The position numbers and the translations under genes are program-made. Below, piece by piece: positions 26,996 to 36,746 of a DNA stretch of 64,000 nucleotides (position 1 is the stretch's first letter; every line of letters begins with the position of its first letter). The stretch comes from Chimaeribacter arupi. GTDB lineage: Bacteria; Pseudomonadota; Gammaproteobacteria; Enterobacterales; Enterobacteriaceae. Location of the stretch: NCBI RefSeq assembly GCF_002858805.1, contig NZ_PJZI01000013.1:61861-125860 (forward strand), read 5' to 3'. The notes below the pieces were generated by a model. That model saw nothing but the letters and a program-made list of their open reading frames with translations. It searched no databases and had not been told where the DNA came from.

Positions 26996-27898
26996 TCAGG
27001 CGGTGGCACGCCAGCAGATCAGTGATCCGGCGGTCACCATCACCACCCCTTGCCAGAACCCGGCCCCAGGCACCAGCCCCAGCCAGGCACAGGAAACCAG
27101 CGCCGACAGCACCGGCGTAAAGTAGGAGGCGGTGGCCAGCAGCGTCAGGTTGCCGTGCTGGATGCCGGTATTCCAGCAGCTGTACGCAGTGGCTGTTGCT
27201 GCCCCTAACAGCAGCAGTTGCCAGGTGCCGCTGAAGGTCATCTGCCAGTCAGGCTGCGGGGTCACGGCATACTTCAGCCACAGCACCAGCGCAGTGCCGA
27301 GGAAAAACAGCGTCACGCCGTTTTTGCCGCCGCCGTCACGGCGCGCCACGGTGCAATACGTCGCCCATAACAGGGCCGCCAGCAGTGCCAGCCCATACGC
27401 CACCGGGTTATCCATGATATTCGCCAGCATCTGTTGCGGTGAGCCTTGGCCGTCACCTTTCATCACCCAGACAACCCCGGCAAAAGAGAGCAGTGCGCCG
27501 GGCCACAGCCAGACCCGGGCGCGCTGGCCGTTGAACAGCACGGCAAACACCAGCGTCAGGCAGGGCCAGAGGTAGTTGATCATGCCGATTTCCAGTGACT
27601 GGCTGCGGCTGTGGGCCATGCCGATGGCCAGCGCCAGCAGTGCCTCATAGGCAATAAACAGGGCGCCGCCAAGCCAGAGGTAGCGGCGCGGCAGTTCGCC
27701 GGGGCGCGGCCAGCCTTTCACTGCCACCAGCAGCAGCGCACTGACGCTGTAAATCAGCGCCGCGCCGGAGGTGGTGCCGAGTTGCTCAGTGACGCTGCGG
27801 ATAAGCCCCACCGTCATGCTCCAGAGCAGGATCGCGGTCAGGCCAATCAGGGTCGCGCGCGGCGGCGTCAGTACAGCGGGGGAGGGCAGGGTTTTCAT
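26996..27898 (-). CDS. yddG: Aromatic amino acid exporter YddG (EamA family)
   Basis: The 300-residue protein has ten predicted helices in two EamA repeats. It follows E. coli YddG in ATLIGLTAILLWSMTVGLIR, EIGMINYLWPCLTLVFAVLF, LLWATYCTVARR and ASYFTPVLSALVS. YddG exports phenylalanine, tyrosine and tryptophan (and paraquat). The start at 27898 has AAGGA eight bases upstream; the upstream ATG/GTG options extend a non-conserved N-terminus. It is divergent from maa. Confidence 0.87.
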   Translation of the reverse strand: MKTLPSPAVLTPPRATLIGLTAILLWSMTVGLIRSVTEQLGTTSGAALIYSVSALLLVAVKGWPRPGELPRRYLWLGGALFIAYEALLALAIGMAHSRSQSLEIGMINYLWPCLTLVFAVLFNGQRARVWLWPGALLSFAGVVWVMKGDGQGSPQQMLANIMDNPVAYGLALLAALLWATYCTVARRDGGGKNGVTLFFLGTALVLWLKYAVTPQPDWQMTFSGTWQLLLLGAATATAYSCWNTGIQHGNLTLLATASYFTPVLSALVSCAWLGLVPGAGFWQGVVMVTAGSLICWRATA

Positions 27899-28024
27899 CA
27901 GCGGCATCCTTGTCATGGGCAGGCCACTGTAGCCTGCGTTTTTCCAGTGGGCAAGAAGTGACCATGACAGCCGCCGGTTTACCGGTTATAACAGCCACTT
28001 CTTTTATCAAATGGAGTGACAAGG

Positions 28025-28579
28025 ATGAAAACGGAAAAAGAGAAAATGCTGGCCGGTGAGTTATATCAGGCTTATGACCCGGAGCTGACGCAGGATCGCA
28101 AATGGGCGAAAAAGACCTGCCAGCGGATTAACCAGCACGACACGGACGATTTGGCCGGGCGCGAGACGCTGCTGGCTGAGTTGATGCATTTTGAAGGGAA
28201 ATTCTGGGTCGAGCCGCCGCTGTATGTGGATTATGGTTACAACATCCATATAGGCGATAACTTTTACGCCAACCACGGGCTGACCATCCTTGATGGCGCG
28301 CGCGTGGTCATCGGGAAAAATGTCTTTATCGCGCCCAATGTGGTGATCGCCACGGCCGGGCACCCGCTGGATAAAACCCAGCGCGCCGCCGGCGAGGAGT
28401 TCGTCAAACCGATTACCATTGGGGATGATGTCTGGCTGGGTGCCCACGTCACGCTCTGCCCCGGCGTCACCCTCGGCAATAACGTGGTGGTCGGGGCAGG
28501 CAGTGTGGTGGTGCATGACCTGCCGGACAACAGTGTCTGTGTCGGGACACCTGCCCGGCCGGTGAAGTCTCTGGCGTAA
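28025..28579 (+). CDS. maa: Maltose O-acetyltransferase
   Basis: This 184-residue left-handed beta-helix acetyltransferase has the Maa N-terminal domain (MKTEKEKMLAGELYQAYDPE) and hexapeptide repeats. The catalytic His lies in YANHGLTILD, and the CoA-binding region holds IGDDVWLGAHVTLCPGV and VGAGSVVVHDLP. It acetylates maltose and glucose with acetyl-CoA. GGAG eight bases before ATG 28025 supports that start over the GTG at 28016. Confidence 0.92.
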   Translation: MKTEKEKMLAGELYQAYDPELTQDRKWAKKTCQRINQHDTDDLAGRETLLAELMHFEGKFWVEPPLYVDYGYNIHIGDNFYANHGLTILDGARVVIGKNVFIAPNVVIATAGHPLDKTQRAAGEEFVKPITIGDDVWLGAHVTLCPGVTLGNNVVVGAGSVVVHDLPDNSVCVGTPARPVKSLA

Positions 28580-28589
28580 ACGCCGCGCG

Positions 28590-29465
28590 TTATTTCAGCC
28601 CGGCGCGGCGGGTGGCGACCGTCGCCAGCCCTGACCAGTCGAGATGGCCGTCGCCCTGGGCGACGGCATCAAGGAAGTTATCTTTCAGCACCCCGGCAAA
28701 CGGCAGCGGCGTATGGCTCTGGTTGCCCGCCTCCAGCGCCAGGTTGACATCTTTCAACCCCAGCGTCAGTTTGAAACCGGCGGGCGAGTACCGCTCTTCT
28801 GCAATCATCCCGCCGTAATTCTGGTAGGCCGGGCAGTTAAACAGGGTGCCGGAGAGCATACCCAGAAACGCCGGGGCCTCCACACCGTGGTTACGCACCA
28901 GGGCGGCCCCTTCAGCCATGCTTTCAATCGCGCTGGCCAGGGCAAAGTTGGCGGCAATTTTCACCACGTTGGCCTGTTCCGGCTGGTTGCCGAAATGCCA
29001 GGTTTTCTGGCCCATGACCTCAAACAGCGGCTGTACCCGCGCCAGGGCGGCTTCCTCGCCCGCCGCCAGGATGTTCAGCTTGCCGGCTGCCGCAACGTCA
29101 ATCCGCCCCAGAACCGGGGCCGCCACATAGCTGATACCGCGCGTCTGGTGCAGCGCCGCCAGCTCACGCGCCAGGGCCACGGAGATGGTCGCCATATTGA
29201 CATGCACTGCGCCCGGTACCAACTGGCCCAGCAGGCCGCTCTCCACCACCACCGACCACGTGGCCGCGTCATCCGCCAGCATGGTGATCAGCACATCCAC
29301 ATGCGCCAGCCCGGTCGGGTCGTCAGCCCCGGTCGCCCCTTGCGCAACCAATGCCTCTGTTGCCTGCGGGCTGCGGTTCCACACTACCAGCCCATGCCCC
29401 GCCTTCAGAATGTTTTCTGCCATGGCGCTGCCCATCGCGCCCAGCCCTGCGAATCCGACTTTCAT
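28590..29465 (-). CDS. NAD(P)-dependent beta-hydroxyacid dehydrogenase
   Basis: The 291-residue enzyme of the 3-hydroxyisobutyrate dehydrogenase family starts at ATG 29465 (AAGGAGA upstream). The Rossmann motif GFAGLGAMGSAMAENILKAG begins at residue 4. Substrate-binding Ser/Thr appear in the segment after HVNMATIS, and the catalytic Lys is in NVVKIAANF (about 170). Related enzymes reduce tartronate semialdehyde, glyoxylate or succinic semialdehyde. The usual substrate-loop DAPVSGG is replaced by VAAPVLGRIDVA, a feature of the imine-reductase/glyoxylate-reductase-like branch, so the substrate is uncertain. Confidence 0.85.
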   Translation of the reverse strand: MKVGFAGLGAMGSAMAENILKAGHGLVVWNRSPQATEALVAQGATGADDPTGLAHVDVLITMLADDAATWSVVVESGLLGQLVPGAVHVNMATISVALARELAALHQTRGISYVAAPVLGRIDVAAAGKLNILAAGEEAALARVQPLFEVMGQKTWHFGNQPEQANVVKIAANFALASAIESMAEGAALVRNHGVEAPAFLGMLSGTLFNCPAYQNYGGMIAEERYSPAGFKLTLGLKDVNLALEAGNQSHTPLPFAGVLKDNFLDAVAQGDGHLDWSGLATVATRRAGLK

Positions 29466-29975
29466 ACTTTTCTCCTTGCCCATTCATTTGCTGAGGTAAC
29501 GGTTCGGGTGCCCGGTTTCCTTAAAGATAGCAGGTGGAACAACAGCATCCGGGCTGCCTGAACGCAGGAAATCGAAAAAAAGATGCAGGAATGTAAAAGT
29601 GTAGAGCGGGTTGCGGCAGACAGTGGGTAAATAATCCGAAAGGCGTAGAGAGCAGGGAAACCATAACCATCTGATGGGGTAGCCGGTTTTTAAAAATTCC
29701 GCGCCTATGTTATAAACGCTGCGGTTATCACAGGCTTAAAAAGCACGTTCGTGCGGCACGACGGTACGGCTTCGGTAGCCTGTTACATTTTGTTGCTTAT
29801 TTGTCCGTGACACAGGGGCGGAACCGGCAAAAACGGTCACCCCAGACGGACACCAGAACCGCAACGGCGTATGCGTGCAGACTCCGCCGACCGTTGCTGC
29901 GCAATGATGTGCCGGGCGTAAGGCCGGTGCGGAATACGCTACACTTTTACCTACTTTTGCCATAAAGGGAATCGG
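29466..29975. other. Intergenic region before the WG-repeat genes
   Basis: This 510-base gap is upstream of both divergent neighbours. It must hold promoters for the dehydrogenase (minus) and for the WG-repeat operon (plus). I see no terminator, no recognised operator and no convincing gene; the frames inside look like shadows. Confidence 0.55.
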
Positions 29976-32708
29976 ATGCATCACGCCGAACATTTTACCC
30001 GCGCAGGGGCACTCAGCGCGTTGGCACTGGCGATTAACGCCATTTTTCTGTTTCCGGCCAGCGCCGATCAAAGCTGGCTGCAAGGCTGCAAGGCCGTGCA
30101 GGGTGAAAACGCCTGCCAGCAGCCTTTCCAGCAGGGGTTGTCACCGGTACAACTCGGCAGCGGCAAGGAAAAGCAGGGCAGCTGGGGGTTCATGGACACC
30201 ACCGGCCATATGGTGATTGCGCCGGCCTTCAGCGACGCCCAGGGCTTTGTGAACGGGCTGGCGGCGGTCGCGCAGGACGGCAAGTATGGCTACATTGACC
30301 AGCGCGGTAATGGGGTGATCCCGGCACGTTTCAGCCGGGCGACGCCGTTTAATACCGAAGGCACGGCGCTGGTGGAAGTGAATGACCGCCTGGCGTTAAT
30401 CGACAAACAGGGCGCGGTGATTCATACGCTGCCGTTTGCGGCCAGCCTCGGCACCCCCGGTTTCGTGGACGGCCAGCCACTGGCCAGCGTGCAGATGCAG
30501 ATTGCCCCGGCATTATGGCAGGCCAACACCGGCCGGGCGCTGGCGCTGCCGGATGACGTGATGGCGCTGGAGGCCCCACAATCCGGGCTGACGCCGGCCC
30601 AGAAACGCGATTCCCGTACCAGCGGTTACTGGGGTTACCTGGATGAAACCGGCAACTGGGCCATCGACCCGATGAGCATCAAGAGCCGCACGCTGCCGCT
30701 GCTCAACGGCGCGACGCTTGCGGTGCAGGGTAAAAATGGCTGGGTGTTTATTGACCGCCAGGGCGTTGCCCGCAGCAAACAAACGTATAAAGCGGTCACC
30801 GCCTTGCCGGACGGCAACTGGCTGGTGACCACCCCGGAGGGCGCGCGCCAGCTGCTGAACCCGGCACTGGAGAAACAGCAGGATCTGCCGGCCGGGCTGG
30901 AAGAGACACTGCGCCCCTGGCACCAGTGGTGGGTCGGCACCAGCAATGAGGGGGTGGTGCTGATTGGGCCGCACAACAGCGTGCAGGTGATCAAGGCGGA
31001 GAAAGCCCGCCTCGACATCCAGCCGCAGGCGCTGTGGATAACCCAGGGCAAAGAGAACCCGCGCATCGTGCAGATCGTCGATACCCGCGGTGTCAGCCTG
31101 CTTTCTGAGGCCACCCTCAAGGCCCTGGAAAACTATCAGGTGAAACTGCTCGGCGGCCAGCCGTCCATGGACGATACCCAGGTGGAACAGCGCCTGCCGC
31201 TGGCCGTGCTGACGCCCACTGACAAGAAACAGCCGCCGGCGCTGCTGACTGCGCACGGCGATATCTTCTCCGATCCGCAATGGGCAGGCGTGGAGAACGA
31301 CACCGCCGCACCCCTGCGCATCCGTACCCAGAACCAGCGCATGGGCGCCGTGGATGCCAACGGTCAGTGGGTTGTCCCGCCGCAGTTTGAGCAGATCCAG
31401 CCCTTCACCGGCCCTTACAGCTGGGCCACCGTTACCGACGGCAAAACCAGCAGCCAGCGCATCATCGATCGCCGCGGCACGGTGATGGATGTCCCGACCC
31501 GTACTCTGCAGATGGCGAAAGGGCTGTCCGGCGGCCTGTTGCAGACGGTCGCAGGCGAGGGCGCCCAGCAGCGCTGGGGCCTGTGGGACATCGCGGCCAA
31601 ACGTGAGGTGATCGCCCCGGTCTATGACCAGATCGAGGCGTTCAACGAGGGCTATGCCCTGGCCCGCAGCGGCACGGCCTGGGGTGTGATTAATGCCACC
31701 GGCAACTGGGCGGTTACCCCTGACGCGCAGCAGAGCGAAAAACCGCTGGCGATGGGCAACGGCCTCTACCTGCAAACCTTCGGCACTGACAGTGCGCGCC
31801 GTTACCGCCTGGTAAGTACGGATACCGGCCGCCCGCTGGCAGAAGATCTGCTGGAAAAACCGCGCGCCGTGGGCCGTGAACACTGGCTGGTGAAACCGGC
31901 CGGGGGCGGGGTGGCGCTTCTGGATGGCGAAGGCCGCGCGGTGATGGAAAAAGCCGTCCCGGTGGAGAACGCCACCATTGACGGTGACCGCGTGCTGCTT
32001 AATTTCGGCCAGCGCTATGGGGCGATCAATGCCCAGGGCGAATGGCAGGTGCCGCCAATCTATACCGCGCCGCTGGCCTTCACCGGCCCGCGCCAGTGGG
32101 CAGTGGCGCAGCGCGACCAGCACACCACGCTGATTGACAGCCACGGCGGCCAGCCGATCCCGGATGCCCCTACCGCAGTGCCGCTGGTCGGCATGGTGCG
32201 CGTGGCAGACACCGACCCGGCTGCCCAGCAAAGCGTGCTGCGTGATTTCAGCGGCCGTGAGATTCAGCGCTTCGCCGGGGTGGACAGCCTGGTCACGTCC
32301 GCGGCGGGCGGCGGGCTGGTGCCGCTGCGCGGGGCGGATAACCGCTACGGCTTCGTCAATGCCGAGGGCAAAACCGTGGTCGCACCCTATTTTGACCAGC
32401 TGGGGCCGATGAAAGATGGCCGCGCCAGGGCTGTGAAGCGTGCCACCTTTGGCTCGCTGAACGGCTACATTGATAAAACCGGCCGCTTTGTGGTGAAGCC
32501 GGCCTACAGCGACGCGGGTGATTTCAGCGATCACCGCGCCTGGGTGGTGCACAAGGGTGTGACCAAACTGATTGATACCAACGGCAAAGTGCAGGCACAG
32601 CTGATCGTGCGCTGCAACCAGCGTATCGTCACCGATGCCAAAGGCCATCCGGTGTGGCCGGCCAAGGCAGTAACCTGTGCGGGCAGCCCGCAGGGAGCCG
32701 GAAAATGA
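29976..32708 (+). CDS. Large exported WG-repeat protein, first of a coupled pair
   Basis: The 910-residue protein starts behind AGGGA with a signal peptide ending near FLFPASADQSW. WG (KWG-type) beta-repeats fill most of the length, for example GSWGFMDTTGHMVIAPAFSD, KYGYIDQRGNGVIPARF, RMGAVDANGQWVVPPQFEQI and RYGFVNAEGKTVVAPYFDQL. Each unit has the pattern G-Y/F-h-(D/N)-x-x-G-x-h-h-h-P-x-F. Two Cys near the mature N-terminus (QGCKAVQGENACQ) and two near the C-terminus (VRCNQRI, VTCAG) could form disulfides. WG repeats build beta-propeller-like scaffolds; the function is unknown. Its stop overlaps the next gene by ATGA. Confidence 0.88.
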   Translation: MHHAEHFTRAGALSALALAINAIFLFPASADQSWLQGCKAVQGENACQQPFQQGLSPVQLGSGKEKQGSWGFMDTTGHMVIAPAFSDAQGFVNGLAAVAQDGKYGYIDQRGNGVIPARFSRATPFNTEGTALVEVNDRLALIDKQGAVIHTLPFAASLGTPGFVDGQPLASVQMQIAPALWQANTGRALALPDDVMALEAPQSGLTPAQKRDSRTSGYWGYLDETGNWAIDPMSIKSRTLPLLNGATLAVQGKNGWVFIDRQGVARSKQTYKAVTALPDGNWLVTTPEGARQLLNPALEKQQDLPAGLEETLRPWHQWWVGTSNEGVVLIGPHNSVQVIKAEKARLDIQPQALWITQGKENPRIVQIVDTRGVSLLSEATLKALENYQVKLLGGQPSMDDTQVEQRLPLAVLTPTDKKQPPALLTAHGDIFSDPQWAGVENDTAAPLRIRTQNQRMGAVDANGQWVVPPQFEQIQPFTGPYSWATVTDGKTSSQRIIDRRGTVMDVPTRTLQMAKGLSGGLLQTVAGEGAQQRWGLWDIAAKREVIAPVYDQIEAFNEGYALARSGTAWGVINATGNWAVTPDAQQSEKPLAMGNGLYLQTFGTDSARRYRLVSTDTGRPLAEDLLEKPRAVGREHWLVKPAGGGVALLDGEGRAVMEKAVPVENATIDGDRVLLNFGQRYGAINAQGEWQVPPIYTAPLAFTGPRQWAVAQRDQHTTLIDSHGGQPIPDAPTAVPLVGMVRVADTDPAAQQSVLRDFSGREIQRFAGVDSLVTSAAGGGLVPLRGADNRYGFVNAEGKTVVAPYFDQLGPMKDGRARAVKRATFGSLNGYIDKTGRFVVKPAYSDAGDFSDHRAWVVHKGVTKLIDTNGKVQAQLIVRCNQRIVTDAKGHPVWPAKAVTCAGSPQGAGK

Positions 32709-35617
32709 AACCCACCTTCGGCCGGGCCTGGCGGCAAGGCGGTGTACTGACCCTGCTGGCCTTGTGCCAGCAGGCGTACGCCGCGGCGGAAACGCCATGC
32801 AGCCGCCCGGTGCAGGAGCGTTCTGAGGCGGAGGCCAGGGCGCGCGCCGCTCTGCCGCAGGCCATCACGTTGTGCATCCGTGATGTGCATCAGGGGCGGG
32901 CCGCAGTCTTGCTGCCCGCCGCCGATCTGCCGGTGGATGATGCCGCGCTGGCACCCGGCCTGAGCGGCCACCGCTGGGGCTTTCTGGACAACACCGGGCA
33001 ACTGGTGATCCGCCCGGTGTTTGACCAGGTCGGCGACTATCATCACGATCTGGCCGCCGCCAGCCAGCAGGGCAAATGGGGTTATATTGACCTCAGCGGC
33101 AAATGGGCGATTGCGCCGCAGTTCGACAGCGCAGCAGATTTCACCCAGCCCGGCGTGGCCGTAGTGAGCCGGGACGGCCGCCCGCAGCTGATTAACCGCA
33201 GCGGTGCGCCGGTCGGCCAACCCTTTGACGATCTGGTGGAGAGCGTCACCCTGCAGGACGGCGATCCTGTCCGGATCCGTCTCACCTATCGCACGGTGTT
33301 CCTGTCGCCGGACGGCCGGCGACATTATGCCCGCGAGCAGATGGAGATTGTGCAGCCCTTCGGCCACGACGGGCTGTTCATTGCGCGTAACCGTGAGAAC
33401 CGTTACGGCATCGCCGCGCCTGACCTGACCTGGCGCATTGCGCCGCAGTTCAGCGCGATTACCGTGCCGCCGCAGGGGCACGGGCTGGCGCGGGCAGAAA
33501 GCGCGGACGGCATGACCTTTATCCGCGCGGATGGGACGCTGGTGGGGAAAACCTACCGTGCGGCCGAACCGCTGACCCGCGACATCTGGCAGGCAACGCA
33601 GGCCGACGGCCAGGTTGATTTGCTCGACAGCCGCGGCACGGTGATGCGCACCCTGCCGGCAGAGGCGGTCTCCGCCCTGAGCCTGCACCACCATGCGGTG
33701 CTGGAGCGCGGCAAAGGGCCGGTGAGCCTCTATCTGGATGGCCACCCGGCACCGGTTTCCCTGCCGCCGGGCAGCACGCTTGATGAGCGGGATACCCTGC
33801 CTTATCTGGTGACGCTGGCCGGGCCGGAGGGGAAAATCAGCGGGGTGATCGCGCCGGACGGCACCTTTGCCAACGCCGCCTGGCTGGCGCAGGCCGCCTC
33901 TGCCGAGGTGATCAATGGCCGCCTCTGGCTGCGTGATGCGCGCGGCAAAGTACTGAACGTTGTCGACCCGCAGGGCAAGGCGCTGCTGAGCCCCCGCACG
34001 CTGAACGCGCTGGACGGCCACCCGTTGCAGCCGTTTTACGGCCGTGACCGCACCCAGCGCACGGTACAGCCGGAGCTGCCGCTGGCGCGGCTTGATCCGG
34101 CGGCTGACGGTGAGGGCAACGCCGGGTTGCTGCGTGCTGATGGCTCCCTGCTGCAACAGGCGTCATGGCGCGCGGTGAGCCTGGCGGACGGTGCCGGTGC
34201 CGGGGTGGATCAGGGCGCGCCGTTGCAATTTATTGTCACCACCCAGGACGGCATGGGGCTGGTGGACAGCCAGGGGCAACAGCGGTTGCCGTTTGGTGAA
34301 GAGAATATTTCCACCTTCGTGCAGGGCTACGCGTTTGTTTACCGCGACGGCACGCTGAGCGCGCTCGATCATCAGGGCACGCGTTACGCGCTGCCGGATG
34401 TCGTGCAGATCGACTCTCTCGGCGGCGGCTGGTTCCGTTTCCGTGATGCCGCCGCGCAGGATGCCCCGTGGGGGATTTTTGACGCGCTGGCGCAGCGGGT
34501 CGTGGTCGCACCGGCTTATCGTCAGGTGGGGCAGTACGCCAACGGGCAGGCGGAGGTGCAGCAGCCGGATGGCCGCTGGGGCGTAATCAATGCCCAGAAC
34601 AGTTGGGTGATTGCCCCGGACTATGCGGCCCTGACGCGGGTTAACCCGGCGCTGTGGTTTGCCACTTTGCCCGCCGCCGCAGGCAGCGAGGCCACCACCA
34701 CCCACACCCTGATCGGCGCTGACGGCCAGCCGCGGGTGCCGCCCACCGCCGGGCTGACACAAGAGCAGTTCAGTGACGGCCGTATTCTGGCCAGTGCGCC
34801 CGACGGGCAGTCCTGGTTATTGTCGGCGGACGGGAAGCCTGAGCTGAATGAGCAGGGCACCACCATCCGGGCGCTGGGCGACTGGGTGAAGCTTTCCCGC
34901 CTGCCGCAGGAGGGTTACCTGACTGCGCAGGGCGGCCGGCAGATTGCCGCCGACGGGCGCGGCGCGGGCAGTGCCTTTGTCAACGGCCGCGCACTCAGGG
35001 CGCAGGGCCAGCAGACGCAGGTCGTGGATGCGCAGGGCACCGTGCTCGGCACGTTGCCGGCCGGGCAGTGGTACTGGCCTCCCGCCAGCGAGATGAGTTT
35101 CAGTGTGTCCGGGGATGGCGACCAGGCCATGACCCGCTATGCTGACACTAACGGCCGCCTTGCACTGACGGTTGCCGGGCAGGGCAGCCGGATGACCGGC
35201 GGGCGCGCCGTGCTGGCAGTCAGGCCCGGTGACATGGGCTGGATCGATACCAAAGGGCAGCCGACAGGCACGCTGCATTATCAGGATCTCGGCCTGCCGA
35301 CAGACGGGCCGGCCTTCGCCAAAACCAACGGCCGTTACGGGTTTGTGGATGCGCAGGGCAATTTTGTGATCCCGCCGGTGTTTGACGCCGTTTCACCGTT
35401 TGAGGGCGGGGCGGCGATCGTGTCCGATGACACGACGTCGATGATGATTGACCGCACCGGCAGGCCGCTGGCGCGGGTAGACAATGTGTGCGGGGTCCGG
35501 GTGTTGTATGGCCGCGGCAGTGAGCGCCAGTGGCCATTGACGCTGCCGGTGCGCTGCGGCGATAACCCGCTGGCTGAGGCGCCGGCTCCGGTCACGCCGG
35601 AACCGGCGAAACCCTAA
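32705..35617 (+). CDS. Large exported WG-repeat protein, second of a coupled pair
   Basis: The 970-residue product begins at the ATG overlapping the stop of the first WG protein, with GGGAG upstream. Its signal peptide reads MKPTFGRAWRQGGVLTLLAL followed by CQQAYAAAET. The repeats are the same class (HRWGFLDNTGQLVIRPVFDQ, KWGYIDLSGKWAIAPQFD, RWGVINAQNSWVIAPDY, RYGFVDAQGNFVIPPVFD), but the two proteins share pattern rather than text, which points to an old duplication. Cys pairs near both ends again suggest a closed or disulfide-tied structure. The coupling implies equal synthesis and possibly a heteromeric periplasmic or surface complex. Confidence 0.88.
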   Translation: MKPTFGRAWRQGGVLTLLALCQQAYAAAETPCSRPVQERSEAEARARAALPQAITLCIRDVHQGRAAVLLPAADLPVDDAALAPGLSGHRWGFLDNTGQLVIRPVFDQVGDYHHDLAAASQQGKWGYIDLSGKWAIAPQFDSAADFTQPGVAVVSRDGRPQLINRSGAPVGQPFDDLVESVTLQDGDPVRIRLTYRTVFLSPDGRRHYAREQMEIVQPFGHDGLFIARNRENRYGIAAPDLTWRIAPQFSAITVPPQGHGLARAESADGMTFIRADGTLVGKTYRAAEPLTRDIWQATQADGQVDLLDSRGTVMRTLPAEAVSALSLHHHAVLERGKGPVSLYLDGHPAPVSLPPGSTLDERDTLPYLVTLAGPEGKISGVIAPDGTFANAAWLAQAASAEVINGRLWLRDARGKVLNVVDPQGKALLSPRTLNALDGHPLQPFYGRDRTQRTVQPELPLARLDPAADGEGNAGLLRADGSLLQQASWRAVSLADGAGAGVDQGAPLQFIVTTQDGMGLVDSQGQQRLPFGEENISTFVQGYAFVYRDGTLSALDHQGTRYALPDVVQIDSLGGGWFRFRDAAAQDAPWGIFDALAQRVVVAPAYRQVGQYANGQAEVQQPDGRWGVINAQNSWVIAPDYAALTRVNPALWFATLPAAAGSEATTTHTLIGADGQPRVPPTAGLTQEQFSDGRILASAPDGQSWLLSADGKPELNEQGTTIRALGDWVKLSRLPQEGYLTAQGGRQIAADGRGAGSAFVNGRALRAQGQQTQVVDAQGTVLGTLPAGQWYWPPASEMSFSVSGDGDQAMTRYADTNGRLALTVAGQGSRMTGGRAVLAVRPGDMGWIDTKGQPTGTLHYQDLGLPTDGPAFAKTNGRYGFVDAQGNFVIPPVFDAVSPFEGGAAIVSDDTTSMMIDRTGRPLARVDNVCGVRVLYGRGSERQWPLTLPVRCGDNPLAEAPAPVTPEPAKP

Positions 35618-35667
35618 TTTTATAACAGGCGCGGCCAGGTGCCGCGCCGGTAAAAGTGAGCGAAACA

Positions 35668-36057
35668 ATGAAGACATTGCCGGAAAAGTATCAGGATCTT
35701 GAGCGTTGGGCTTTCGCGGATAATGAAGCGCAAGCAGACCTGCTGGCGCAGCGGGTGGTCGACGGCACAAAAACCGCCACCTGTGCTGCGCTGGACGACG
35801 AGGGTGTGCCGCAGGTCGGCGATCAGTTTTTGATCGTGGACGGGCGCAATCAGCCGGTATGTGCTGTTGAGCTGACGGCGACCGATCTGGTGCCGTTTGA
35901 TCAGGTGCCGGAATCCCATGCCAAAGCGGAAAACGAAGGGGACGGCACGCTGGCCAACTGGCGTCAGCAGCAGCAGGCCTTTTTCGAAGAGTATGAGATG
36001 TTTTCCCCGCAGATGACGCTGGTATTAATGAATTTCCGCGTTATCGAGACATTCTGA
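35668..36057 (+). CDS. ASCH-domain protein
   Basis: The 129-residue protein reads WAFADNEAQADLLAQRVVDG, KTATCAALDDEG, VGDQFLIVDGRNQPVCAVEL and ends FFEEYEMFSPQMTLVLMNF, the pattern of the stand-alone ASCH family. ASCH folds resemble PUA RNA-binding domains and are thought to act in RNA metabolism. The ATG at 35668 is chosen; a GTG at 35656 is possible. It follows the WG pair by 50 bases and precedes the C39-like gene by 10 bases. Confidence 0.85.
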   Translation: MKTLPEKYQDLERWAFADNEAQADLLAQRVVDGTKTATCAALDDEGVPQVGDQFLIVDGRNQPVCAVELTATDLVPFDQVPESHAKAENEGDGTLANWRQQQQAFFEEYEMFSPQMTLVLMNFRVIETF

Positions 36058-36067
36058 GGCTGACGGT

Positions 36068-36688
36068 TTGCCCGGTTCCGTCCCGTATTTCAGCCAGTGG
36101 GAATCCCCCACCGAGGCCGCCGCCCTGCTTGACGGGCGGCAGTCTCTGGCAGGCATTACGCACTGGGCGGCCTCCGGGGCCAGGACGCAGGCGGAATTTA
36201 TTGAGTGGGCGAACCACCTCTGTGGGATGTGTTGCCTGAAGATGGCGCTGGCCGCCAGCGGTTATCCGCCGCCGCCGCTGTTGCACCTGGCGCGCGCGAG
36301 CCTGCCCTACGGCACGTACGTGCGTGAAGGCAACAGCCTTCGCGGCCTGATTTATGCGCCCTTTGTCGCTTACGTAAAGGAAGCCTGGGCAATGGATGCG
36401 GCAGTCACCACCGGGATCACCGCCGGTGAGATAGCACCGCTGCTTACCCGGTATTCATGGTTTATCGCCTCTGTTCACCCCTCGATCCGCCAGCCGGCGT
36501 GCTGCCCGCCCCATACCGGCGGCCACCTGGTGCTGGTGTCAGCGGCTGACGATCGCCACATTACTTTCCATAATCCTTCCGGCGACCGCCCGGAAACGCA
36601 GTCTTACGTCACGCTCCCGCTGGCCACCTTTGCCCGCTTCTTCGCCGGCCGCGGCATCGCACTCTCCGCTCCCGAGTCAGACAAGTAA
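36068..36688 (+). CDS. C39-like cysteine peptidase domain protein
   Basis: A TTG start with GAGG upstream opens a 206-residue frame. The papain-like C39 layout is readable: Cys in HLCGMCCLKMALAASGY (about 52), His in HTGGHLVLVSAADD (about 154) and Asn in TFHNPSGDRP. No signal peptide is seen, so it should act in the cytoplasm or be a domain protein that binds peptides. It is transcribed with the ASCH gene, ten bases apart. Substrate unknown. Confidence 0.75.
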   Translation: MPGSVPYFSQWESPTEAAALLDGRQSLAGITHWAASGARTQAEFIEWANHLCGMCCLKMALAASGYPPPPLLHLARASLPYGTYVREGNSLRGLIYAPFVAYVKEAWAMDAAVTTGITAGEIAPLLTRYSWFIASVHPSIRQPACCPPHTGGHLVLVSAADDRHITFHNPSGDRPETQSYVTLPLATFARFFAGRGIALSAPESDK

Positions 36689-36719
36689 CAGGTCTCTAGC
36701 CCCGCATTTTCATCGTGCT

Positions 36720-36746
36720 AATCATTGTCGATTAGAGCCGCAGGGC
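36720..36746 (+). repeat. Imperfect direct repeat A, copy 1
   Basis: 27 bases beginning AATCATTGTCGATTAGAG match copy 2 (36832-36858) at 24 positions, 112 bases apart. Confidence 0.7.

Noticed and set aside
30513..32798. 761-codon minus-strand frame, and a similar 541-codon frame at 32531-34156
   Set aside because: They are antisense shadows of the WG-repeat genes, with His/Arg/Gln-rich text typical of reversed high-GC coding sequence.
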